A stretch of 40,678 bases of DNA from a virus: IMG/VR virus record IMGVR_UViG_3300037585_002540, positions 1-40,678 of that record; one strand, 5' to 3'. Made by a program: the position numbers and the translations under genes. The notes under the pieces were generated by a model, which did not search any database, was not told the origin of the DNA, and worked only from the letters and a program-made list of their open reading frames with translations. Shown here piece by piece: positions 32,801 through 40,264 of this stretch; the stretch's first letter is position 1, and each line of letters begins with the position of its first letter.

Positions 32801-33139
32801 TTATTTTTCCTCCTCCAGTTCTTCTACGCTTACGATTGAGTGTATGATTGAATACATCTCCTCTTTACTTATGTCAAGAATATCGGAAAACTGTTTTGTT
32901 AATCCATCTAACAAATCACTAGACATTGGAAGATATTCTGTTTTACTAAATACGTTTAACAATAAAGGGTGATTAGAACTAGTTAACCAGACATGTTCAA
33001 TGTCTCCATTACTATTCTCATTCATTCTAACAAACAACTCAAGAGTTATTAACCTTATCATACCGTTCATTAACTCTTTATGAGTCCATGATTTAAATTC
33101 TTTATCAGCTATCTCTGCAATTTCATCTAGTATACTCAA
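32801..33139 (-). CDS. Hypothetical helical acidic protein before helicase
   Basis: A 112-residue, helical, acidic protein (ILDEIAEIADKEFKSWTH, LLDGLTKQFSDILDISKEEM) ending VEELEEEK. Its start is TTG at 33139, which overlaps the TGA of the DUF932 gene and has AGGAG seven bases upstream. Its stop codon is followed directly by the helicase reading frame in the same phase, so rare read-through would give a fusion. The family is unknown. It may be a helicase partner. Confidence 0.55.
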   Translation of the reverse strand: MSILDEIAEIADKEFKSWTHKELMNGMIRLITLELFVRMNENSNGDIEHVWLTSSNHPLLLNVFSKTEYLPMSSDLLDGLTKQFSDILDISKEEMYSIIHSIVSVEELEEEK

Positions 33140-34134
33140 CTACCAACTCCTAATGCGTCTAACGCTGCGAATGTTTTCTTCTTAATCTGGTCACCACGTC
33201 CACTTACTAGTGAAGATGCAAATCTACGTTCACTCTGACTTCTAACAGTAGCAGATTCACGCTTGTTGAATGGGATACCATGGTCAGCATAACCTGTAGC
33301 TGCTTGTAAGAATGAGTACGCAGTCTCACCGTTACGGTCATACTCCTCATCGAGGAACTGAGTAACGAAGTTATTACGTTGGTTCTTCTGCCAGTTAGTC
33401 ATGTCTTCCTTTTGTGGGTCACCAAACAAGTGGTCAAGAATATCTTTCTCTCTTGATTCAGGGAGGTCAGTGACTAGAGCTTTCTCCATCCACTCTTTCA
33501 TACGTCTGTTTGCTGCAGTAGTAATCTGTACTGAGTCTCGTGCAATATCAAGGTTGGTACGCATATTAGTGTTATGTCGTATTTGGAAAGACGCTTTACT
33601 TGTCGTCCAATATTTGCTCTGTGTTGCAGCGGTAAGTGTATTATAGCATACTACACGAACATTTGTTGGAAGCAGGTGGATAGCATACTTACCATCATGT
33701 CCTGTTGATATAAGGAAGTACTGCCAGTAATCTTCATCACCAACTCGCATATCTTCCTCAAGCTTCATAAGACCGGCAAACTTCTTACCGCCATCAAGAA
33801 CCATCATTGATTCCCAATGAGCAACACCATCTTGTAGCAGATTATCTGCCCATTGAATTGCTTCTATGTTTTGAAATGGTTCATACTTATCAGATGTAAG
33901 ACCTAGAATCTGACGTGTATCTTCTCGTACAACTGCTACTTGATTAGGTACAGTTACATCATGATGTCCGTGTCTGTCTTTAATATATAACGGAGTCTTT
34001 GATACATGGTAATCAAAGTTCCCTAACTTCAATGCTTGTTCTGTGGTGAAGCTTTTAGGGACGGTTACCCCTACTCCATGCCACGCTGGTTTCTCTGCAT
34101 ATACTGCAGAACCTTCTTCTACTAAGTGAGCCAT
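33136..34134 (-). CDS. DUF932 / phage-plasmid-like protein (TIGR03299)
   Basis: A 332-residue member of the DUF932 family, which is common in phages and plasmids but has no settled function. Family signatures include AEKPAWHGVGVTVP near the start, VVREDTRQILGLTSDKYEPF, and LLPTNVRVVCYNTLTAA in the middle. Length is typical. It sits directly after the polymerase and before the helicase, so a replication-linked role is likely but unproven. The start (ATG 34134) follows the polymerase gene by 12 bases. Confidence 0.85.
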   Translation of the reverse strand: MAHLVEEGSAVYAEKPAWHGVGVTVPKSFTTEQALKLGNFDYHVSKTPLYIKDRHGHHDVTVPNQVAVVREDTRQILGLTSDKYEPFQNIEAIQWADNLLQDGVAHWESMMVLDGGKKFAGLMKLEEDMRVGDEDYWQYFLISTGHDGKYAIHLLPTNVRVVCYNTLTAATQSKYWTTSKASFQIRHNTNMRTNLDIARDSVQITTAANRRMKEWMEKALVTDLPESREKDILDHLFGDPQKEDMTNWQKNQRNNFVTQFLDEEYDRNGETAYSFLQAATGYADHGIPFNKRESATVRSQSERRFASSLVSGRGDQIKKKTFAALDALGVGS

Positions 34135-34146
34135 ACTATTTCCTTT

Positions 34147-36492
34147 CTAGTGAATGTCGCCCCAACTTTTTCCTATCTCATACTCTGCTATCAGTGGTAC
34201 TTTTAATATCATTGCTTGTTCAAAAGCACCTACGATATCAGCTGATATTGCTTTCAGTTCAGATTCATCTCCTTCCAGTAGAACTTCATCATGTATTTGT
34301 TGAACCAACTTTATACCGGGATTAAATTTGTCCGGATATATTTTGTCAAGTAATTCTTGTATTGTGTTGGTTGCTATTTTTGTAATGTCACCACTTGCTG
34401 TGCCTTGAAACAACGAATCAAATGCAGATCGTTCAGCACCTGCTCGTTCAGCAGAGTTAAATGACTTGATCCCATGTATATAAGAGCGGTGTCCTCCAAG
34501 TGATTCAACATAGCCATGCTTCCTTGCACCCTCAATAACAGTGGTACGTAGTCTTTCAATCTCTGGTATGTTTGACGCAATCTTATTAAGAACATTAGCT
34601 GCGTACTCCACTGGGCTATTTAACATAGTCGCAATCTTTATCGGAGAGGCCCCATAGATAACGGCGTATACAATATTTTTAGCTGCACTTCTTTGCTCTC
34701 CGGTAATCTCATTAACAGGAACTTCAAAGATAAGCGCCGCCATTTCTCTGTGGATATCTCTTGTCTCGTCAGAGAAAGCGTCAATGAGCGTCCTGTTTCC
34801 AGAGTAATGTGCGAGAATCCTATACTCAAGCTGTGCCGCATCAGCTGACATGAGTACGTTTTCGTCTTGAGCTTCAAAAAGTTGACGTATGGCTTTTCCA
34901 TTTTCTGTCCTTATCGGTATGTTCATTAGGTTAGGTTGCGTTGATGCAAGCCTACCTGTTATTACTCTGAATGGATTGAGTCGAGTATGTATCCTGTTGT
35001 CGGTACCAATGTACTCAGGGTAAGCCTTAAGGTATGTACTAATTAACTTTGCTAACTCTTTATACTCCATGATGTGTCCTATAACCTCATGTGTATTTTC
35101 AATTTTCTCAAGCTCTGCCTTAGATGTTGAGTATCCTGTCTTAGTACGTGCTGTAGTAGGTAAGCCTAACCTTTTAAACAGTAGGTTACTTAACTGAACA
35201 GGGCTGTTGACGTTCAATGGTTCCCCGTTAAACATCTGTATCCTGCTATTCAGTAACTCAGCACGTCCTTCTAGTTCATATAATAGTGGCGCTAACTTTT
35301 CCATATTAAGATACATACCGTTGTATGACATACGAATACAAGATACTAAGAAAGGCATCTCTACTTCCATATACCGGGTATGTTGTTCCTCAGTAAGTCT
35401 CTTGCCTAGTACCTGTCCTAGTCTGAACGACTTGACGGCATCATCAGCAGCGTAAGGAGCACCACGAGCAATATCAATGTTGTCAAAGGTATCCCCCTTT
35501 GTGACAGCACTAAACTCTTCCATGACATCACCAAGCACATCAGCTGATAACGCCTTGAGTCCAAGCTTATTCGGTTGTGGTACATGCATACCTAGCATAT
35601 ACGCGAATCCTTGTACATCTAATAGGTTAGTGGGGAACCCTAGTCCATGATCAGCTGCCATAAGTACATCGAATGACAGGTTCGCACCAACTAAAGTTTT
35701 CTTCGCTAACATAGGATGTAGCTGTTCTTTCACGGCATCCCAACTTACGTTAGAATATTCCCCTGAAACATTGTGTGCTACTGGTAGGTAGTACCCATGC
35801 TTCCCATCGAAACTAAATGACTCGCCAACAATATTATCGGTTTGCCAGTTTAGTCCATTGGTTTCTGTATCCCACCCTACTATGTCAACTTTGTCTAACA
35901 TAGCAAGGAACTTAGGTAAGTCTTGTATCACCTCATAGTTAGAGAATGACTCACGCCCTACCTTTACGTGGACATTATCAGCGATTGATTTCAATGTGAT
36001 GTCTCCTGTCTTAGGATTCTCCGCCCAATCCCATCGCTTCTTTCTTGTTTGTCCGGCCTTCATCTTAGCTGCCTTACTAGGCTCACTGATACCTTGATTG
36101 GCAAAGAATGATACGTCTCTGGGGTCATACCCTAAGTCAAGCTTAACTCTATTAGGTCGTACCTCCTCTGGATTTAACCAATGGTTAGAGGGTCTATAAC
36201 TTGTGGCACCATAGTAACTCAAAGCCAACACTTCAGGATTGTCTGAGAATACTACAGTACCTTCGGGAGATAACCCTGCACGTTTGATACTGTTCAATAC
36301 ATTAGTAGTGTAGTGACATCCTTGAAAGAATGTACCACGATTGTCTTCAGTATTGAATACTACTATTGTATCAGGATAGTGCATCATTTTCAACTTGTAA
36401 CACAGTCTTAGTGCGATCAGGTTGATTAGTTTGGTGTCCAACATTGGACTCATCTTGTTTATTAAACTTGGTAGGTCGAATAGTAATATCAT
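34147..36492 (-). CDS. polA: Family A DNA polymerase with 3'-5' exonuclease, Tyr at position 762
   Basis: A 781-residue replicative polymerase. Residues 1-150 form an unusual N-terminal extension (ILLFDLPSLINKMS; TIVVFNTEDNRGTFF). Exonuclease motifs are D208/E210 (GWDTETNG), D275 (NLSFDVL) and Y347/D351. Polymerase motif A is SADAAQLEYRIL (D551); motif B is R601, K605, Y609, Y613-G614; motif C is HDE (734-736). Y609 aligns with Phe762 of E. coli Pol I. Tyr at this site, as in T7, relaxes discrimination against dideoxynucleotides and is typical of fast lytic phages. Proofreading looks intact. It heads the helicase/DUF932 group. Confidence 0.95.
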   Translation of the reverse strand: MILLFDLPSLINKMSPMLDTKLINLIALRLCYKLKMMHYPDTIVVFNTEDNRGTFFQGCHYTTNVLNSIKRAGLSPEGTVVFSDNPEVLALSYYGATSYRPSNHWLNPEEVRPNRVKLDLGYDPRDVSFFANQGISEPSKAAKMKAGQTRKKRWDWAENPKTGDITLKSIADNVHVKVGRESFSNYEVIQDLPKFLAMLDKVDIVGWDTETNGLNWQTDNIVGESFSFDGKHGYYLPVAHNVSGEYSNVSWDAVKEQLHPMLAKKTLVGANLSFDVLMAADHGLGFPTNLLDVQGFAYMLGMHVPQPNKLGLKALSADVLGDVMEEFSAVTKGDTFDNIDIARGAPYAADDAVKSFRLGQVLGKRLTEEQHTRYMEVEMPFLVSCIRMSYNGMYLNMEKLAPLLYELEGRAELLNSRIQMFNGEPLNVNSPVQLSNLLFKRLGLPTTARTKTGYSTSKAELEKIENTHEVIGHIMEYKELAKLISTYLKAYPEYIGTDNRIHTRLNPFRVITGRLASTQPNLMNIPIRTENGKAIRQLFEAQDENVLMSADAAQLEYRILAHYSGNRTLIDAFSDETRDIHREMAALIFEVPVNEITGEQRSAAKNIVYAVIYGASPIKIATMLNSPVEYAANVLNKIASNIPEIERLRTTVIEGARKHGYVESLGGHRSYIHGIKSFNSAERAGAERSAFDSLFQGTASGDITKIATNTIQELLDKIYPDKFNPGIKLVQQIHDEVLLEGDESELKAISADIVGAFEQAMILKVPLIAEYEIGKSWGDIH

Positions 36493-36536
36493 CTATGACC
36501 TCTACCTCCTCAAAAGGTATGTAACTTATCCATACT

Positions 36537-36698
36537 CTATCCATATATTTGTCTCGCTGTCCATACATCTGAACTATCTGCTGCTGATTCCCAACAAAAT
36601 TTATGCGCGTCATAGCCATCAGCTGTACACCATGACTCTTCGTCCTTTTCTATGCCTTCTTCACAGAACCAGCACTCACTATCATATACTACTGTCAT
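36537..36698 (-). CDS. Short zinc-knuckle-like protein
   Basis: A 53-residue ORF (begins MTVVYDSECWFCEEGI, then SWCTADGYDAHKFCWESA). The cysteines and histidine are arranged CWFC, SWC and HKFC, suggesting one bound zinc. It lies in the gap between the polymerase and a second zinc-ribbon gene, overlapping that one by a few bases. Another frame over the same bases also looks somewhat protein-like (36371-36544) but would overlap the polymerase by over 100 bases. The family is unknown. Confidence 0.55.
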   Translation of the reverse strand: MTVVYDSECWFCEEGIEKDEESWCTADGYDAHKFCWESAADSSDVWTARQIYG

Positions 36699-36888
36699 TC
36701 ACAACTCCTATCTCAGGGAAATTCTCCCGTTGTTTTTGGGAAGCCCTCATCATAACATCTCCGGCAAAGGCTGTCAATACCTTACGCATTTGTTCTTTAC
36801 TAAATGTAAGTAAGCCGCACGTATTACACTGTAGTTCACCCGGATTATCTTCCCTAAAGGATGTACCGCTACATTTCTGACAGCTCAT
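36682..36888 (-). CDS. Zinc-ribbon protein with two CxxC pairs
   Basis: A 68-residue protein: MSCQKCSGTSF at the start and LQCNTCGLLTF about 20 residues later form a classic two-knuckle zinc ribbon, followed by a helical tail (EQMRKVLTAFAGDVMMRA). GAGG lies 6 bases before the ATG at 36888; a TTG at 36894 is a less likely start. It overlaps both neighbours slightly. It might be a small transcription or DNA-contact regulator, as zinc ribbons often are in phages, but no target is evident. Confidence 0.65.
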   Translation of the reverse strand: MSCQKCSGTSFREDNPGELQCNTCGLLTFSKEQMRKVLTAFAGDVMMRASQKQRENFPEIGVVNDSSI

Positions 36889-37411
36889 CTTCAACCTCTT
36901 TCATTAATGTAAATGTTTGCCTACCACTTACAAGTATCTCGTTAACTTCTTTTCTCTTCATCATGTATTTTATTTGTGTCATAATAGTGGAAGCATTTAA
37001 CTTACTACGTTTTTGTAATACTTTTATAGTAGTGTTCTCCATTACATGCCAATGTTTCAGTAGTGTACTACGTGACTTAAGAAACCGCATGTCTTTCGTT
37101 TGTTTCTTAACTCTATCTTCTGGTGCTATTACTGTACCGACCTCTTCTTGAAAGAGGTCAGGCATCCAATCATATTGACACTCACTACACATGCCGCAAA
37201 TACGATAGCGTTCTAGGCGGTGTGGATGCATAGTTATATCTACTTTCTCACTACAACCAACACACTCACCTTTTTCTACTGCATCTTTAGGTGTTCTACC
37301 AAAGAATCTAAGTGCAGTCTCGTCCATAACCTGCATCATACTGTCTGTTAATATTTCTGATACTCGCATATGTCTATTACCTTTACCTTCACCTATCGGC
37401 ATCCTTAACAT
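36869..37411 (-). CDS. Zinc-finger plus winged-helix-like regulator (putative)
   Basis: A 180-residue protein. The N-terminal part has CVGC and CGMCSEC pairs (about residues 50-80) with a nearby HPHRLERYRI, a probable zinc site. The C-terminal half (LLKHWHVMENTTIKVLQK, RSKLNASTIMTQIKYMMKR, EILVSGRQTFTLM) resembles a winged helix-turn-helix. Such two-part layout suits a transcription regulator, possibly controlling early-to-late switching. A GGAGTTGG site lies before the ATG. It sits upstream of zinc-ribbon genes and the polymerase. The regulator role is inferred from fold resemblance only. Confidence 0.5.
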   Translation of the reverse strand: MLRMPIGEGKGNRHMRVSEILTDSMMQVMDETALRFFGRTPKDAVEKGECVGCSEKVDITMHPHRLERYRICGMCSECQYDWMPDLFQEEVGTVIAPEDRVKKQTKDMRFLKSRSTLLKHWHVMENTTIKVLQKRSKLNASTIMTQIKYMMKRKEVNEILVSGRQTFTLMKEVEDELSEM

Positions 37412-37469
37412 CCAACTCCTATCCGTTGTACGGCAGCATCATAGTAATCCTTGACTATCTCACTACCTA

Positions 37470-37559
37470 TTACTTCTTACCATCTAACAATCCTTTTATC
37501 GCTATGTATAACATAATTGCAAACAAGCCGAGATACATATCACTTAGAAAAGATTGCAT
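37470..37559 (-). CDS. Short single-membrane-segment peptide
   Basis: A 29-residue ORF beginning MQSFLSDMYLGLFAIMLY, then IAIKGLLDGKK: one hydrophobic helix followed by a short basic end. It starts inside the 3' end of the 94-residue gene in another frame. It is too short to be recognised, but the layout is that of small phage membrane peptides. It is one of the few explanations for the 130-base gap 37412-37543. The ribosome site is weak. Confidence 0.35.
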   Translation of the reverse strand: MQSFLSDMYLGLFAIMLYIAIKGLLDGKK

Positions 37560-37828
37560 AACTTATCCCACATCTTACTTATACTTGACCGGGTATTTTT
37601 ATCATAGACACGTATCCAATAGTTACATAGTTCATTGACCGTATCTGTTACCTCACCAGCCTCTAATTTATTAGCACGTTCATACTTCTCAAGAGAGAGT
37701 AGAACATCAGTTCGTATGTGCTGTAGTACAGCTAGTGCTAGTCCCCTATTATCAAGATGTTTTTCTCTATGTACCCAACTCACTTCTATATCCTCCTGTA
37801 GTATTGCTTGATTCTTATAGTAACCCAT
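37544..37828 (-). CDS. Hypothetical helical protein
   Basis: A 94-residue, largely helical protein (NRGLALAVLQHIRTDVLLSL, EKYERANKLEAGEVTDTVNE) with no recognised family. It ends in MWDKLCNLF. It shares one base with the 95-residue gene before it, showing tight coupling in the small-gene cluster 36.5-39.8 kb. It may take part in host takeover, as such clusters in lytic phages often do, but this is inference by position. Confidence 0.5.
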   Translation of the reverse strand: MGYYKNQAILQEDIEVSWVHREKHLDNRGLALAVLQHIRTDVLLSLEKYERANKLEAGEVTDTVNELCNYWIRVYDKNTRSSISKMWDKLCNLF

Positions 37829-38115
37829 TAGCTATTCCAATTCCAATCTTCATTAGCATACTGATACTCATCATCATATAAGTTGGCCTTATCATCTAGG
37901 TCACGTTCCCATTGTTCGGCCTCATCATCAGATATTAAACGCCACGTACCACCACGTAGTAAGTCATCATTATCAATTGCTTTTTGTACGAAGTTTCCTA
38001 TAGCTTCCGTGATAACTTCATCTGGCATTTGAATGATAGCTTGATGTCCATCTTCAGCCATGAACTCTATATAAAACTTTGGGTATTCTTCTTTCCAACT
38101 CATTCTGGTAACCAT
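37828..38115 (-). CDS. Hypothetical acidic protein
   Basis: A 95-residue acidic protein with the C-terminus rich in Asp, Glu, Tyr and Trp (DDEYQYANEDWNWNS). An internal Met (MSWKEEYPKFYIEFMAEDG) at residue 5 is an alternative start. No family is recognised. Strongly acidic phage proteins are sometimes DNA mimics that block host DNA-binding enzymes. Here the acidity is mostly at the end, so this is only a possibility. It overlaps the Api92-like gene. Confidence 0.5.
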   Translation of the reverse strand: MVTRMSWKEEYPKFYIEFMAEDGHQAIIQMPDEVITEAIGNFVQKAIDNDDLLRGGTWRLISDDEAEQWERDLDDKANLYDDEYQYANEDWNWNS

Positions 38116-38537
38116 CCTGCTATTTGCATACCTTCTTCTTTATAAAACCATGAGAAGTTTAAGTCGGGATACTTATCTACTAGCTTATTGTAGATACCTA
38201 CGGGTGGTCCCCATGCTGTATCAAATTGTAGCTGTACTTCATCTTCATATATCCATACATCTTCATTGTTTGTAGCTGAAGCAGTCCACTTAGTTCCCCA
38301 GTTATCTATACACCAGTTATACCCAATGTCGTTATACCATTTCTGATATGGATGATTCAGTTGTTCTTCCATAGTAGAGTCAGGTGTTAAATCATCCCTT
38401 GATGGAGCATTAGGGTAGGGCATGATTTTCTCGAAGTCTATTACACTATCTGTAACACACTCATCTACAAATTGTTTTAACTGTTCTTTATTCTTGTGTC
38501 CGTATATAATTACTTCATTCGTGCACCAGTTAGGCAT
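38100..38537 (-). CDS. Api92/DUF1281-like ferredoxin-fold protein
   Basis: A 145-residue protein with the family start MPNWCTNEVIIYGHK, then FEKIMPYPNAPSRD and WCIDNWGTKW and a final PDLNFSWFYKEEGMQIAG. These are the hallmarks of the YubB/Api92 family found in phages and plasmids. The function is not known; the fold is ferredoxin-like. It lies in the cluster of small early-type genes, consistent with host interaction. Length fits family members at the lower end. Confidence 0.7.
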   Translation of the reverse strand: MPNWCTNEVIIYGHKNKEQLKQFVDECVTDSVIDFEKIMPYPNAPSRDDLTPDSTMEEQLNHPYQKWYNDIGYNWCIDNWGTKWTASATNNEDVWIYEDEVQLQFDTAWGPPVGIYNKLVDKYPDLNFSWFYKEEGMQIAGWLPE

Positions 38538-38778
38538 CGCTGTTCTCTCCTAAGTCTTCTTCTAGTATTTCTTTTATGATTGCCATCAATCTTTCCTCAT
38601 CAACACGTATAGTTATGTCACAATCTGTATTGCTATAGCCATCCCCTTCACCGCTGACGTTTATCTCATAGTCTATCTCACAGATACTACCGTGATCCTC
38701 AATGGCTGGTGCTAGGTGTCTGCCTAGTGCTGCTGTTATGCTCTCTATTGTTCCCTCAGTTAATGTTATGTTAGACAT
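38530..38778 (-). CDS. Small acidic hypothetical protein
   Basis: An 82-residue protein, markedly acidic throughout (IEDHGSICEIDYEINVSGEG, MAIIKEILEEDLGENSDA) with alternating beta strands (YSNTDCDITIRVD). No family is recognised. It overlaps both neighbours by 8 bases, typical of coupled expression. Its charge and small size would fit a DNA-mimic or enzyme inhibitor, but the sequence does not decide this. Confidence 0.5.
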   Translation of the reverse strand: MSNITLTEGTIESITAALGRHLAPAIEDHGSICEIDYEINVSGEGDGYSNTDCDITIRVDEERLMAIIKEILEEDLGENSDA

Positions 38779-39232
38779 ATATATCTATCTCCTGTTCTTT
38801 CTGAATTTCATCTACCCAATTAAGCATATCTCTGATAGCCCAAAAGGTTTCACTTGGTTCAACATAAATATTTTCCAGTAGTTGTAACTGGTATTTAATA
38901 TCTCCAACCTTACTCCTTACCACTGCATCTTGTTGCTCTAAGTAACACCTATCACATCCATGCTCATAAGCGCAGAGTTCAATATTGTTTGCTAACTTTA
39001 CATACTGTCCACATATAGTACATACATCACAGAACATAGACTCTAGTGTAGTGCTATGCTCTACATATGTAAAGTAATCCGGGTTAATTATTAAGTTCTT
39101 AGTACCACTAGCCCAGTTGAAGCAACCTTCACATAAAAAGGGGTAGTCTGAATAAGTGTCAGGGTTAGGACCTTCCTTATGTGGAAAGTACACTCGACCC
39201 TCTGTTCTTTTATATAGTAGTGCCATTACCAT
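38771..39232 (-). CDS. Multi-cysteine zinc-binding protein
   Basis: A 153-residue protein with several paired cysteines: CEGC (about residue 34-37), CDVCTICG (about 68-75), then a later C and CDRC (about 95-98). This suggests two zinc sites of treble-clef or ribbon type. The C-terminal part is helical (SETFWAIRDMLNWVDEIQKE). An internal Met at residue 3 is also possible as start. No family is recognised. It may be a nucleic-acid-binding or adaptor protein. It is one of five cysteine-pair proteins in this genome. Confidence 0.55.
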   Translation of the reverse strand: MVMALLYKRTEGRVYFPHKEGPNPDTYSDYPFLCEGCFNWASGTKNLIINPDYFTYVEHSTTLESMFCDVCTICGQYVKLANNIELCAYEHGCDRCYLEQQDAVVRSKVGDIKYQLQLLENIYVEPSETFWAIRDMLNWVDEIQKEQEIDIYV

Positions 39233-39576
39233 GTACTCCTAAAGTAATAAGTCTTGTCGTGGTATGATATGCTTACAAAGTCGTCAATCAATAAGTCATA
39301 TGCTACATCTTTGAAGTTAATTGCTGAGTATATAATTGGATCTAAGTCCATTACAGTATTATCAGTCTCATACATAGCTTGAGCAAACATGCCCTCATCA
39401 TAGTACTCACCTACATAAACATCTGCGTCTGGAAAAGCCTCTTGAAAATATAGGATGAATGCCCTTACTGCATCAGCAGGTACATCATCATTACCTCTCA
39501 TAAGTATCATGTCAGGTATATTATCTAATATATTATTTAACGTCTCCATAGTTAATCTTTCTTGCTGTTCTATCAT
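39226..39576 (-). CDS. ArdA-like antirestriction protein (putative)
   Basis: A 116-residue acidic protein. The second half (DADVYVGEYYDEGMFAQAM, then LDPIIYSAINFKDVAYDLLI and YHDKTYYFRS) follows the pattern of an ArdA C-terminal domain, in which 'YVGEY.s...FA' and 'Y.d...a.dL....f' recur. ArdA proteins mimic DNA and block type I restriction. The protein is shorter than full ArdA (about 165 residues) and lacks the first domain, so it may be a minimal form or a distant relative. It lies in the early-type small-gene cluster. Confidence 0.4.
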   Translation of the reverse strand: MIEQQERLTMETLNNILDNIPDMILMRGNDDVPADAVRAFILYFQEAFPDADVYVGEYYDEGMFAQAMYETDNTVMDLDPIIYSAINFKDVAYDLLIDDFVSISYHDKTYYFRSTW

Positions 39577-39791
39577 TAGTCCACCCTTTCTCTACCACTA
39601 AACGCAAAGTCATTACCATTCCAATGCTCATCTTGTCGTAGGTCTTGCCATATATGTATAGCCATACCCTCTATGTTACGGATATTCTCATCCTCTACAT
39701 GTTCCCCTGAATCCGTCAAGCCATCTTCTACAGCTTGTATCAATTCAATCAGGGTCATGTCACTATGTACTTCCATCTTTAATCTGGGCAT
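39576..39791 (-). CDS. Small hypothetical protein, first gene after the structured RNA
   Basis: A 71-residue acidic protein (IELIQAVEDGLTDSGEHVED, IEGMAIHIWQDLRQDEHWNG). It starts at ATG 39791 with AGAGGAG shortly upstream, 33 bases after the closing helix of the multibranch RNA element. It is the first gene of the small-gene cluster. No family is recognised. It overlaps the ArdA-like gene by one base. Confidence 0.5.
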   Translation of the reverse strand: MPRLKMEVHSDMTLIELIQAVEDGLTDSGEHVEDENIRNIEGMAIHIWQDLRQDEHWNGNDFAFSGRERVD

Positions 39792-39823
39792 ACAATCTCC
39801 TCTCGTAGTATCTACCTGTTAGA

Positions 39824-40043
39824 TACAAGTGGATCCAGTAGCAGCATCAGTGCCCTTAGTGTGCACTACACTGATACAATGGCAAGGAGTTCGCCGTTAG
39901 TCATACCTCATACCTCTATCTAATAGGTTCTTACAGGATGTGCTGTTTATACCAGTCCTTACACCAATGGGGTGTCCATCGGCAGCCTAGCCTATGCTAG
40001 ATAGAGTTACTCAATCGGTAAGTAACTACTGAATCCACTTGTA
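39824..40043 (-). ncRNA. Structured RNA candidate A, multibranch domain
   Basis: An 18-bp closing helix (39824-39841 with 40026-40043) has one non-match, C-A on + and G-U on -. Directly next to it are a hairpin (40007-40011 / 40021-40025) and a helix (39914-39922 / 39998-40006, 9 bp) extended by 39923-39927 / 39991-39995. Inside is CCAATGG/CCATCGG (39964-39970 / 39976-39982), whose one mismatch is again G-U only on the - strand. A further hairpin is 39846-39852 / 39869-39875 with an inner 39857-39860 / 39865-39868. Helices abut without gaps, as in a real multi-way junction. No RNA family is recognised. Confidence 0.65.
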
Positions 40044-40053
40044 TGTAATAGGT

Positions 40054-40127
40054 AATACTAGGCCAACAGATAAGAAAGGAGTAGGGGATGAATATACCCT
40101 TGTTAAATTATCTGCTGACCCAGTACC
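40054..40127 (-). ncRNA. Structured RNA candidate A, middle helix
   Basis: CAGATAA (40067-40073) pairs with TTATCTG (40108-40114). Outside a 4x4 internal loop, TACTAGG (40056-40062) pairs with CCCAGTA (40119-40125). The non-matches here (40060/40121, and 40055/40126 and 40054/40127 beyond) are all A-C on + and U-G on -. It lies between the multibranch domain and the 22-bp hairpin and is probably part of the same transcript. Confidence 0.5.
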
Positions 40128-40164
40128 AACATGGTCGTAAAGTATGATCGAGAGGGGTCACATA

Positions 40165-40260
40165 CCTTACTAGAGAGACACTTAACACAGAGGTGGTTAA
40201 TCCGTACATACTGTTGGTTAAGTCCGTACATACTTCATGCTAAGTATCTCTCTAGTAAGG
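40165..40260 (-). ncRNA. Structured RNA candidate A, 22-bp hairpin at its 5' end
   Basis: The arms 40165-40186 and 40239-40260 pair over 22 positions. The two non-matches (40179/40246 and 40185/40240) are C-A or A-C on the + strand, and G-U or U-G on the - strand, so the - strand RNA is paired all through. The 52-base loop carries a duplicated segment. A promoter-like pair lies directly upstream with a predicted start at the base of this stem. It may be a processing site for a double-strand RNase, or a structural 5' cap of a longer RNA. Confidence 0.65.
40195..40234. repeat. Direct repeat in the loop of the 22-bp hairpin
   Basis: TCCGTACATACT occurs at 40201-40212 and again at 40223-40234; both copies are preceded by GGTTAA, with a G inserted in the second. 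The unit is about 18-19 bases with a step of 22. Both copies fall in the loop of the 22-bp stem, so they would be presented as twin single-stranded sites in the RNA, or as twin protein sites in the DNA. Confidence 0.7.
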
Positions 40261-40264
40261 GGGA

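Noticed and set aside
36371-36544. 57-residue leftward ORF beginning MDRVWISYIPFEEVEVIDD
   Set aside because: Partly protein-like, but it would overlap the polymerase N-terminus by over 100 bases in another frame, while the polymerase start has its own ribosome site. Not strong enough to list as a gene.
39877-39915. 12-codon peptide (MTNGELLAIVSV) inside the structured RNA, after a GAGGT-type site
   Set aside because: Could be a leader peptide, but one short ORF in this much sequence is expected by chance and it lies in a single-stranded part of the predicted fold. Kept only as a note.
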